Shown piece after piece: positions 1-6,765 of a stretch of DNA of 7,112 nucleotides. The notes beneath the pieces are model-generated. The model saw only the letters and a program-made list of their open reading frames with translations, had not been told where the DNA came from and made no database searches. The stretch's first letter is position 1; each line of letters begins with the position of its first letter. The DNA is taken from contig DNMN01000027.1 in assembly GCA_003489395.1 (NCBI GenBank), positions 1 through 7,112 on the forward strand, in the 5' to 3' direction. The DNA is from Candidatus Yonathbacteria bacterium. GTDB taxonomy: Bacteria; Patescibacteriota; Minisyncoccia; Phycocordibacterales; UBA1550. A program made the position numbers and the translations under genes.

Positions 1-1806
1 AGCCCAGAGGCGGATGAGGTTGCCGAGACGCTTGCCACTGGCAAGATCGTCAAGTCAAGCGCCAGCGAAAGAACTGTATCAGAACTTGGTGTTTCAACAC
101 TGGTTGGAATGTATGTGCCAATACGCGGGGATAAAAACGACATAATTGGCGTAGCGGAAGCATATGTCAACGTTGCTGATGTCGCCGGATTTACGCGAGC
201 AATTCAAACTGTCCTTTGGATAGGATCATTTACGTCCCTTGTTCTTATTTTCCTCTTGTTACGCTATGTATTTCGCAAACAAGATGCGAAAATTGTCGCT
301 CATTCAGAGGAGCTGTCGGGTGTAATAGAAGAATCCCCCATCGGCATCTACACTGTGGCGATGGATGGAACTGTTGAAACATTCAACCCAGCGATGGCTC
401 GCGAATCCTGCATTTACAGCGCGAGTGAAATAATAGGTAAAAATATTTTTGCATTGGAATACTTCCGTAACTCAGGGCTTGATATTTTAATACGCGAAGG
501 GCTTCTAGGGAATGCCTTTAGACGGGAGGTTGAAATTCCAACTCCATCTGATAATGCCAAAAAAACATATCACTTCTATTATGGCGTGCCTCTTAAGGAT
601 GCTGACGGTGAAATTGATTCTCTGCTCTTGATGTCCGAGGATATTACCGAACGCAAGGAGCTTGAGAGTCAGGTTCGCGAGTACACAAAGGGGCTTGAAG
701 AAAAAGTTGGCGAACGCACAAAAGACATAGAGGAAGCAAAAGCGAAGGCCGAGGCTCTGCTTGCGAGCCTCGGTGAAGGAATGATAGCGACAGACAAGGA
801 TGGGAAACTTATCGCGCTCAATCCCGTGGCAGAAAAAATGCTTGATCTGAAATCTGAAGCGGTTATTGGAAAACTTGCTGTTGATGTAATAGAAGCCATA
901 GATGAAAATAATATAGACATACCAAACGAAGATCGCATTCTTAATATTGCTCTAAAGGGGGAGCCTGCTACGTTGAACACAATGCGTTACAAGAAAAAAG
1001 ACGATGGGTACTTTCCTGTTGCGGTTACATGGACGCCTGTCATGCTTGGAGGCGTTGTTGCCGGCGCTGTTGGCATCTTTCGCGACATCACAAAAGAAAA
1101 GGAACTTGAAAAAGCGCGCGGAGATTTGCTTTCTCTCGCGTCACACCAGCTTCGAACTCCACTCTCTGGTACAAAGTGGCTTATTGAAACATTGAAGAAA
1201 GGTATTCATGGTCCTCTTACTCCCGGTCAAACAGAATACATAGACGAGCTGTACAAAATTAATGAGCGAATGACTGGACTCGTGCATGACATGCTCGGTG
1301 TGCTTCGTTTGGAAGGCGGTGAAGCAAAAACAAAAAAAGAAGATACTTCAACAAAAAATCTTATTGAGACTGTTTTTGAAACTATGCGTGGTGTAGCAGA
1401 GAGCAAACAGGTAGCTATCCGAGCGCGCGAGGATACGGACTATACGATAAACACAGACCCACTCCTTCTACAAAATATTCTTGAGAGCCTAGTTGGGAAT
1501 GCGATAAACTATTCAGAGTCTGGGCGCGAGGTGACTCTCCATGTTGAACAAAAGCCATTGTGGCTCATATTTTCTGTAAAAGACTCAGGTATCGGGATTC
1601 CAAAAGGCGAACAACAGCAAATTTTTGAGCGATTTTATCGCGCGTCAAATGCAAAAACTTTTGATACGCGAGGAAGCGGGCTCGGGCTCTATATCGCTTC
1701 TATGCTCGCGAAAAAAATCGGCGCTCACCTTTCATTTGAATCCGAAGAGGGCAAAGGGTCCACCTTTTATGTGCACCTGCCATATCCACAGACGGGGGTA
1801 TTGTAA
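1..1806 (+). CDS. Membrane sensor histidine kinase with two PAS domains (5' partial)
   Basis: This kinase senses a signal, autophosphorylates on histidine and passes the phosphate to a response regulator. The frame is open from base 1, so the ATG at 109 is internal and the true start lies upstream; 601 codons are visible. Counting codons from base 1: the end of an extracytoplasmic domain (about 1-60), a membrane helix (about 67-87), PAS 1 (about 104-217, ending in the usual 'DITERK'), a charged probable coiled coil (about 218-245), PAS 2 (about 250-366, ending 'DITKEKELEKAR'), then the HisKA motif 'SHQLRTPL' with phospho-acceptor His382. The HATPase domain has an N box with Asn500 in 'GNAINY', a G1 box 'DSGIGIP' with Asp528, an F box 'IFERFYR', and a G2 box 'GSGLGLY' at 558-564. 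All catalytic motifs are intact. The receiver gene downstream is the likely partner. The ligand is unknown because most of the sensor domain is missing. Confidence 0.95.
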   Translation, partial: SPEADEVAETLATGKIVKSSASERTVSELGVSTLVGMYVPIRGDKNDIIGVAEAYVNVADVAGFTRAIQTVLWIGSFTSLVLIFLLLRYVFRKQDAKIVAHSEELSGVIEESPIGIYTVAMDGTVETFNPAMARESCIYSASEIIGKNIFALEYFRNSGLDILIREGLLGNAFRREVEIPTPSDNAKKTYHFYYGVPLKDADGEIDSLLLMSEDITERKELESQVREYTKGLEEKVGERTKDIEEAKAKAEALLASLGEGMIATDKDGKLIALNPVAEKMLDLKSEAVIGKLAVDVIEAIDENNIDIPNEDRILNIALKGEPATLNTMRYKKKDDGYFPVAVTWTPVMLGGVVAGAVGIFRDITKEKELEKARGDLLSLASHQLRTPLSGTKWLIETLKKGIHGPLTPGQTEYIDELYKINERMTGLVHDMLGVLRLEGGEAKTKKEDTSTKNLIETVFETMRGVAESKQVAIRAREDTDYTINTDPLLLQNILESLVGNAINYSESGREVTLHVEQKPLWLIFSVKDSGIGIPKGEQQQIFERFYRASNAKTFDTRGSGLGLYIASMLAKKIGAHLSFESEEGKGSTFYVHLPYPQTGVL

Positions 1807-1829
1807 GTGGAATACCCCTAGTGTATAAT
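1801..1829 (+). promoter_or_regulatory. Putative sigma70-type promoter of the response regulator gene
   Basis: A perfect -10 hexamer TATAAT lies at 1824-1829. Seventeen bases upstream, at 1801-1806, is TTGTAA, which matches 4 of 6 positions of the -35 consensus. The -35 box overlaps the last codon and stop of the histidine kinase. Transcription would start near 1836, giving a leader of about 22 nt. No Shine-Dalgarno sequence is visible before the ATG at 1858. The receiver can therefore be transcribed separately from the kinase, although read-through is also possible because no terminator is seen between them. Confidence 0.6.
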
Positions 1830-1857
1830 GTAGGAACATAACCTTAATAAATATTGT

Positions 1858-2250
1858 ATGAACCACGTATTAGTTGTTGAAGATGAGGATTTCTTGGTCA
1901 GAGCGCTAAAGGATAACCTAATCTCAGAAGGACACAGTGTATCTGTTGCCACCGACGGTGAACAGGTTTTTGAGGAGTTAAAAAAGAAAACGCCAAGTCT
2001 TATTCTGCTTGACCTATTGCTCCCAAAGAAAAACGGGTTTGATGTATTGAAAGAAATCCGCCAGAGCCCAGAGTGGCAACACATTCCAGTAGTCATTCTC
2101 TCCAACCTTGGTGAGGACTCTGAAATAAAGCGCGCTCTAGAACTCGGCGCAAACGACTATTTTGTAAAGTCACAGCACCCTATTCAAGAAGTCATTGAAA
2201 AGGTGCGTGAATACCTTGAGGGAAAAGGCTCCACAAAGGTGGGAGTGTAG
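1858..2250 (+). CDS. Single-domain (CheY-like) response regulator
   Basis: This 130-residue protein is a complete receiver domain with no DNA-binding or enzymatic output domain. The acidic pocket is Glu8/Asp9, the predicted phospho-acceptor is Asp52 in 'LILLDLLLP', the conserved Ser/Thr position is Ser82 in 'VVILSN', and the conserved lysine is Lys104 in 'DYFVKS'. It probably receives phosphate from the upstream histidine kinase 51 bp away. With no output domain it must act through protein contact or as a phosphorelay intermediate. Its target is not visible here. The ATG at 1858 is the first in-frame start after the promoter and places the first beta strand ('HVLVVEDE') correctly, but it lacks an evident ribosome binding site. 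The stop is TAG. Confidence 0.93.
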   Translation: MNHVLVVEDEDFLVRALKDNLISEGHSVSVATDGEQVFEELKKKTPSLILLDLLLPKKNGFDVLKEIRQSPEWQHIPVVILSNLGEDSEIKRALELGANDYFVKSQHPIQEVIEKVREYLEGKGSTKVGV

Positions 2251-2252
2251 TG

Positions 2253-2343
2253 TTAGAATGTAGAATATTGAATTTGAAACTGGAAGAAAGGGTGGGTTGC
2301 CGAAGGCAACCCACCCTTTCTTCCTAATATTCCATATTCTATT
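2253..2343. repeat. Intergenic hairpin element flanked by degenerate 7-bp repeats (element 1)
   Basis: The left flank reads as four successive 7-mers of the form NTAGAAT or a decayed version: TTAGAAT 2253-2259, GTAGAAT 2260-2266, ATTGAAT 2267-2273, TTGAAAC 2274-2280. The centre is a perfect 20-bp inverted repeat (2282-2301 with 2305-2324) and a GAA loop. The right flank, read on the minus strand, carries the same type of 7-mer in opposite orientation (ATAGAAT 2342-2336, ATGGAAT 2335-2329). The whole unit is a large, nearly symmetric foldback. A similar design with a different 7-mer occurs at 6766-6850. No transposase or terminal duplication is visible, so its origin is unclear. Confidence 0.6.
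2282..2330. terminator. Putative bidirectional Rho-independent terminator after the response regulator
   Basis: A perfect stem with a GC-rich inner 12 bp (GGGTGGGTTGCC) and a GAA loop begins 32 bases after the receiver stop codon. The GC-rich part is followed by TTTCTTCCT on the plus strand and, by symmetry, by TTTCTTCC on the minus strand. It could stop transcription in either direction. It separates the two-component genes from the dockerin/cohesin operon. The T-run is short and interrupted, so termination efficiency is uncertain. Confidence 0.55.
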
Positions 2344-2358
2344 TCTCTAGGGTATAAT
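2330..2358 (+). promoter_or_regulatory. Putative promoter of the dockerin-cohesin operon
   Basis: A perfect TATAAT lies at 2353-2358, only 11 bases before the ATG at 2370. The -35 candidate at the 17-bp spacing (TTCCAT, 2330-2335) is poor and lies in the 7-bp repeat flank of the hairpin element. A start site about 7 bases after the -10 would give a leader of only about 5 nt, so the mRNA would be leaderless or nearly so. The weak purine stretch GAGAG at 2359-2363 might serve as a ribosome binding site only if transcription starts further upstream. The context CTAG(G)GTATAATG is nearly identical to that of the receiver promoter. Confidence 0.5.
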
Positions 2359-2369
2359 GAGAGAAAGAA

Positions 2370-5054
2370 ATGCTATTAATCAATCGTCTATCACTCTCAA
2401 AACTTCTTGCTGTTTTTACTGTACTTGCGGTTTTTTTATCATTTCAAAATATCGCGTTTGCTTTAACCACTGGACAAGTATATCCATCACTCGGAACAAC
2501 CGTTTCTGAACCACCATGGAGCGACAATACGTGGGACACGCCTGCCAACATTTACACCGACGATGGAACAAACGCAGAAGTAACCGCACCAAGCTATGAC
2601 AACGGAGACCAGACCTTTGTTTTAAAAGCGACAGGTTTTGATTTTAGTACAATACCCGACGGCTCAACTATCAACGGTATTACAGCTCGTATCAATTCTT
2701 ACTATTCAGCAGGTTCTGGTTCTATAGACCTATGTCAGCTCTTTAATGTATCCCGTGCAAAAGTTGGAACGAACCAATGTTCTACCGTAGTCCCTCTGAC
2801 AACAAACACCGCAACTATAATCACTAAAGGAAGCGCTTCGGACACATGGGGAAATGCGCTAACCTCCGCGTGGGTAAAAGATTCTGATTTCGGCATCGCA
2901 ATTGGCATTCTTGCTACATCAAATAATACCGATGTTCATGTTGACTATGTCACTCTTGAAATAGACTACACTCTGTCAAACACAGCGCCTACACTTTCCA
3001 TCTCCGAACCAAATGGATCAGGCGATACGGTAACTGTGGGCGATTCATACAACATCACCTACTCGCTAGCAGACGCAGAACAAACTGTCACTGCTGATTT
3101 TTATTACGATACAAATAATTCCGGCCTTGATGGCACTCTAATTACCGGATGCCAAAATCAAACAGAAGGAGTTGGAGCGACCTGCTCATGGAATACCACC
3201 GGCGTAACACCGGGGAGTTATTATGTCTACGGGCGAGACGTCACTGACGGGATTGCTCCTGAAGTGAGCGCTTACTCTTCTGGAACAATAACCATCAACG
3301 CGCCACCAGCCTCCGGCACAGTTTCTGCATCGCCTGACACCTGCACCATTTTGTCAGGAGCAAGCACATGTACCGTGCCATTCACTTGGAGTATTTCAAA
3401 TGCTACATCGCCAAAGCTTTACAATGCGACGAGGTTTATCGAATATTCAACATCAGCATCGGGGAGCGGGGTTTCGTTTGCAATCACAAACGGCTCAAAT
3501 ACAGTGCAAGTAAGAGATAGCACTGCGGTGCTGAACTCAACAACAGCGACGGGAAGCTGTACTGACGGAACATCATGGAATGGGAGCAGTTGCGCGGTAG
3601 TTGTGACATACTACGACATCGTCGCGTCCTCTGGAGCAAATGGTTCCGTTACCCCAACTGGCACAACGACAGTAGCTCAAGGAGGCTCACAAGCGTATTC
3701 TATTGCACCTATTTCTGGATATGAAGTTGCGACATTGCTCATTGATGGTGGCGCGATTACCGCGACGACAACCTACACTTTTTCAAACGTCACAGCAAAC
3801 CACACCATCAGCGCAACCTTCAGCTTATTACCTGTCACACACACCATCACCTCAAGCGCGGGTTCAAACGGTTCCATCACACCTCTCGGCGCGATTGTAG
3901 TTGCGGACGGCGCTTCGCAGGCATTCAGTATTATCCCTGAGTCTGGATTTTATACTGCAACACTTCTTGTTGACGGTGGCACAGTCTCAACATCAAGCCC
4001 ATACACTTTTACAAATGTTACAGCCGACCACACTATAGTAGCGACATTCGCTCTCATTCCTCCACCCCCTGGCTCGTTCACCATCATCGCAAATCAAAAT
4101 CCAAACGGCTCGGTGTCGCCAAGCGGTTCTACTATTGTGACAGAGGGTGATTCACAAATATACACGATTACACCAGACTCTGGCTATGATGTTGGCTCAT
4201 TGATTATTGATAGTTCCCCGCTTTCATCCACTTCTACCTCATACACTTTTACAAATGTTACAGCCGACCACACTATTGAAGCCACTTTCATAGCGCTCCC
4301 TGGGACAGAGCCCGCGCCAGTAGCCACAGTGCGAAGACTAGCAAGCGTGACTTTTCAGGGCAGGGCTTTTCCTGACGGAAAAATCTCAATTGTTAGAAAG
4401 GAGCTCGGCAATGAAATCGTAACGAAGGAGCGGGGCGGAGCAGACGCAAACGGTTTTTTTAATATACGATTCACTGACCTTCAAACTGGAGCGCACAGTT
4501 TTGGTCTTCTAATAAAAGACCCTGATGGCAGGACTTCGCAAACTAAATTTTTTGTTGTGGACGTAAGCAGAGGCGACGAAATATTTAAAGATATAATCGC
4601 TCCGCCGACTGTTGATATTTTAAACGGGCAAGTCTCGCGCGGTGGAAACCTAAAAGTTTTTGGGTACGCGTCCCCCGGCCATACCATTCGCGTCTATTTT
4701 GATGATATACTAGTCAAAGAGGCGCTTGCTGGGCGTGGAGGTGTGTACTCGTTTGATGTGCCTACAGGAGCGCTTGATTTTGGGCAACACAAAGTGAGAG
4801 CAAAGCAGATAAACCTTGACGGCGGGAGGGAGAGCGATTATTCAACAGAAAGAACATTCGTAGTATCCAAACTTACTGTTGTAAAGGCAGACTTCTCTGG
4901 CGACGGGAAAGTTGATATCACAGATTGGAGCATCTTTCTCGCTCGCTGGGGGTCAAAAAGTTCTTTAGGGAGAGCAGGGATTGACCTAAACAGCGACGGG
5001 AAAATTGATATAACAGACTTTAGCATATTCATTAAAACAATAAGAAAAAAATAA
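2370..5054 (+). CDS. Secreted multidomain surface protein with C-terminal dockerin
   Basis: This 894-residue exported protein is probably a structural or adhesive surface component; no catalytic domain is recognised. The signal peptide is residues 1-31, with likely cleavage after 'AFA'. Next come a beta-rich domain of unknown family (about 32-201; 'WSDNTWDTP', 'FDFSTIPDGSTINGI', 'DYVTLEIDYT'), an Ig/cadherin-like domain (about 205-311), a module with 'CTVPFTWSISNAT' and 'GTSWNGSSC' (about 315-413), three divergent InlB B-type repeats (415-484, 491-560, 570-640), and two Ig-like domains (about 654-732 and 745-833). The C-terminus is a dockerin with two calcium loops: Asp841/Ser843/Asp845/Lys847/Asp849/Asp852 and Asp872/Asn874/Asp876/Lys878/Asp880/Asp883. 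Eight cysteines occur as four close pairs (122/137, 261/272, 325/334, 397/408), consistent with disulfides outside the cell. The next gene encodes a cohesin domain, the natural partner of a dockerin. Domain boundaries are by eye. Confidence 0.93.
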   Translation: MLLINRLSLSKLLAVFTVLAVFLSFQNIAFALTTGQVYPSLGTTVSEPPWSDNTWDTPANIYTDDGTNAEVTAPSYDNGDQTFVLKATGFDFSTIPDGSTINGITARINSYYSAGSGSIDLCQLFNVSRAKVGTNQCSTVVPLTTNTATIITKGSASDTWGNALTSAWVKDSDFGIAIGILATSNNTDVHVDYVTLEIDYTLSNTAPTLSISEPNGSGDTVTVGDSYNITYSLADAEQTVTADFYYDTNNSGLDGTLITGCQNQTEGVGATCSWNTTGVTPGSYYVYGRDVTDGIAPEVSAYSSGTITINAPPASGTVSASPDTCTILSGASTCTVPFTWSISNATSPKLYNATRFIEYSTSASGSGVSFAITNGSNTVQVRDSTAVLNSTTATGSCTDGTSWNGSSCAVVVTYYDIVASSGANGSVTPTGTTTVAQGGSQAYSIAPISGYEVATLLIDGGAITATTTYTFSNVTANHTISATFSLLPVTHTITSSAGSNGSITPLGAIVVADGASQAFSIIPESGFYTATLLVDGGTVSTSSPYTFTNVTADHTIVATFALIPPPPGSFTIIANQNPNGSVSPSGSTIVTEGDSQIYTITPDSGYDVGSLIIDSSPLSSTSTSYTFTNVTADHTIEATFIALPGTEPAPVATVRRLASVTFQGRAFPDGKISIVRKELGNEIVTKERGGADANGFFNIRFTDLQTGAHSFGLLIKDPDGRTSQTKFFVVDVSRGDEIFKDIIAPPTVDILNGQVSRGGNLKVFGYASPGHTIRVYFDDILVKEALAGRGGVYSFDVPTGALDFGQHKVRAKQINLDGGRESDYSTERTFVVSKLTVVKADFSGDGKVDITDWSIFLARWGSKSSLGRAGIDLNSDGKIDITDFSIFIKTIRKK
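3612..4289 (+). repeat. Three tandem InlB B-type repeat modules within the dockerin protein
   Basis: Three units of about 70 residues occupy protein residues 415-484, 491-560 and 570-640. Each has the pattern 'NGSVTP.G...V..G.SQ.Y.I.P.SGY.V..L.IDG' followed by 'YTFTNVTADHTI.ATF'. This matches the divergent InlB B-repeat family often found in secreted and surface proteins. Such modules usually act as stalk or spacer elements. Units 2 and 3 are the most alike at the DNA level. Confidence 0.85.
4000..4276 (+). repeat. 37-bp exact direct repeat pair, 240 bp apart
   Basis: Bases 4000-4036 and 4240-4276 are identical over 37 bp. They encode the same end of InlB-like repeats 2 and 3 ('YTFTNVTADHTI'). 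The offset is 240 bp, exactly 80 codons, so recombination between the copies would remove or add one protein module in frame. The corresponding part of repeat 1 (near 3773-3807) differs at about six positions. Confidence 0.9.
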
Positions 5055-5055
5055 A

Positions 5056-6729
5056 ATGTTACGCACTACATCATTTACCATTATATTGGGAACAGCGATC
5101 TTTTTTGCAAACGGAGCACAGGCCGCTACGCTATTCTTCACACCTGGCACAGGTGAATTTGGCTTGAACAAAGAAATAGTTGCTGATTTAAAAATAGACA
5201 GCGATGGTGTGGGTGTGAACGCCGGTCAAGCAACTATTCGCTTTCCAAAGGATATGCTTGAAGTGAAGTCTGTGGACAAAACAGATTCGGCATTTAATTT
5301 CTGGCTTGAGGAGCCCTCGTTTTCCAATGCTGACGGCGTGATAACATTTGTGGGCGGTACTCCGTACGGCATCTCCGGCGCGTCTATCAATGTTCTTCAT
5401 ATTACATTTTTAGCAAAGAGCAGTGGCACTGCAAAACTTTCATTCGCCGACAGCGCCGTTACGGCTTCAGACGGAAGCGGGACAAATGTGCTGTCAAAAT
5501 CAGCCGAAGCCGCATTTACAATAACTGGAGAAACTGTTCCTCCTGTGATCACACCTCCCACTCAAATAAAAAGGGAGCCTGTGGCGCCGAGCGGTTTGCC
5601 AGTAAAACCGTCTCTGGCTGTTCCTCTATACTCAGACCCAGCTCTATGGTACAACCACTCAAATACATTCACTGCGTCATGGACTCTCCCTTTGGACATC
5701 TCTCTCGTTGCAACGACTATTAATAAACAACCAGCATATTCTCCAAGTGAAAGTGAAGGACTTTTTGACAGCAAAATGTTTTCTGCTCTTTCAGACGGAG
5801 TATGGTATCTCCACGTGCGTTTCAAAAATGATATTGGGTGGGGGCCAGTGGCACATTATCGCATAGCAGTGGATACAAAAACTCCGCTACCTTTTGAGGT
5901 CACTACAAACGAAAGCGAAGCAACAGACAACCCTACGCCCACATTTTCATTCAAGGCGAGCGACGCGCTTTCTGGTTTGCGTGAATACCGCGCAAGGGTA
6001 GACAATGGAAATTGGGTTGCAATTCCTACAAAAGATTTCAAAGGATCATACAAACTAGCTCAACAGATTCATGGAAAGCACCATCTTACAATTCAGGCTG
6101 TGGACAATGCGGGAAACAGTATAGAAGACACATTTGACTACGAAACAATTCCGCTTGAGTCGCCAACCTTCACATTTGCTACAGAAAAGATTTACTCAAA
6201 CACGTCTGCCGGATTGTCCTTCAGCGGAACAGCGTTGCCATCCACTGAAATACTTTTCACTCTTAAAAAAGGAAATGCGATTGTGACAGAGAAAACCATA
6301 CCTGTGGACATAAGCGGAAATTGGGTGTTTGCATATAGCGATACTCTTCGCAATGGTCGCTACACTGCGACAATCCAGAGCAAGGACTCTCGCGGAGCGC
6401 TCTCTCTTGTAGTAACGGCGCCAGAGATACGAGTGACTGGGAAATACACAAATGCGATTATCATAACGCTAGTTGTATTGATTAGCGCGCTTGTTGGCGG
6501 ATACTTTTTCTACAAGACACGACGCGAGAGAACATCGCTTCGCATTCAGGTTGCTGAAAGAGATACTGCAAACGTGTTTAATATGATCAAAACCGACATC
6601 CAAAAGCTAGAGGACGCTCAGAAGACACCTACCCCTGCTGATGATGAGTTTATTGCCGACAAGCTTAAAAAGAATGTTGAAAAAATGGGTTCATATGTGA
6701 AGAATGAGATCGGGAGAGCGAAAGAGTAG
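5056..6729 (+). CDS. Membrane-anchored cohesin-domain protein
   Basis: This 557-residue protein has a signal peptide (1-23, cleavage after 'AQA') followed by a cohesin domain (about 24-157). Cohesin-like features are the opening strand 'LFFTPGTGEF', 'VNAGQATIRFPKDMLEVKSVD' (51-73 region), 'GVITFVGGTP' and 'LHITFLAKSSGTAKLSFADSAVTASDG'. A proline-rich linker (about 160-190) leads to Ig-like or fibronectin-like modules (about 190-273, 278-363 and 375-460). One membrane helix (about 466-486) is followed by 'KTRRER', so the roughly 70-residue charged C-terminal tail should be cytoplasmic. The protein has no cysteine. Its ATG lies 1 bp after the stop of the dockerin gene, implying one transcript and probably coupled translation; no clear ribosome binding site is seen. 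The likely role is to display or anchor the dockerin protein at the cell surface. The cohesin call rests on pattern recognition, strongly supported by the neighbouring dockerin. Confidence 0.9.
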   Translation: MLRTTSFTIILGTAIFFANGAQAATLFFTPGTGEFGLNKEIVADLKIDSDGVGVNAGQATIRFPKDMLEVKSVDKTDSAFNFWLEEPSFSNADGVITFVGGTPYGISGASINVLHITFLAKSSGTAKLSFADSAVTASDGSGTNVLSKSAEAAFTITGETVPPVITPPTQIKREPVAPSGLPVKPSLAVPLYSDPALWYNHSNTFTASWTLPLDISLVATTINKQPAYSPSESEGLFDSKMFSALSDGVWYLHVRFKNDIGWGPVAHYRIAVDTKTPLPFEVTTNESEATDNPTPTFSFKASDALSGLREYRARVDNGNWVAIPTKDFKGSYKLAQQIHGKHHLTIQAVDNAGNSIEDTFDYETIPLESPTFTFATEKIYSNTSAGLSFSGTALPSTEILFTLKKGNAIVTEKTIPVDISGNWVFAYSDTLRNGRYTATIQSKDSRGALSLVVTAPEIRVTGKYTNAIIITLVVLISALVGGYFFYKTRRERTSLRIQVAERDTANVFNMIKTDIQKLEDAQKTPTPADDEFIADKLKKNVEKMGSYVKNEIGRAKE

Positions 6730-6731
6730 AG

Positions 6732-6744
6732 GCGACAAAGTCGC
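6732..6744. repeat. Small perfect hairpin just after the cohesin gene
   Basis: GCGAC (6732-6736), loop AAA, and GTCGC (6740-6744) form a 5-bp stem two bases after the TAG stop. No T-run follows, so it is not a convincing terminator on its own. It may stabilise the 3' end of the operon transcript or be chance. Confidence 0.3.
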
Positions 6745-6765
6745 ACAACTGACACCGCCTACGCG

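Noticed and set aside
109..111. ATG at 109 as the start of the histidine kinase
   Set aside because: The same frame is open back to base 1 and the upstream residues continue a plausible extracytoplasmic sensor domain, so the gene is cut by the window edge.
669..980. Minus-strand open frame of about 100 codons inside the kinase
   Set aside because: It lies wholly within the well-supported PAS region of the kinase and its product is a low-complexity Ser/Phe-rich sequence, typical of an antisense shadow.
1818..2105. Minus-strand open frame opposite the response regulator
   Set aside because: It overlaps an intact receiver domain and resembles no protein family; treated as a shadow.
2253..2343. 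CRISPR array or tRNA-like gene in the intergenic hairpin
   Set aside because: The repeats are 7 bp, contiguous and degenerate with no spacers, and the single long stem has no cloverleaf.
5562..5825. Minus-strand open frame opposite the cohesin protein
   Set aside because: No recognisable motif, and it is covered by a gene with clear domains on the other strand.
2370..6729. A cellulosome or polysaccharide-degrading complex
   Set aside because: Cohesin and dockerin are present, but no glycosidase or classical carbohydrate-binding module is recognisable and each protein carries only one interaction module.
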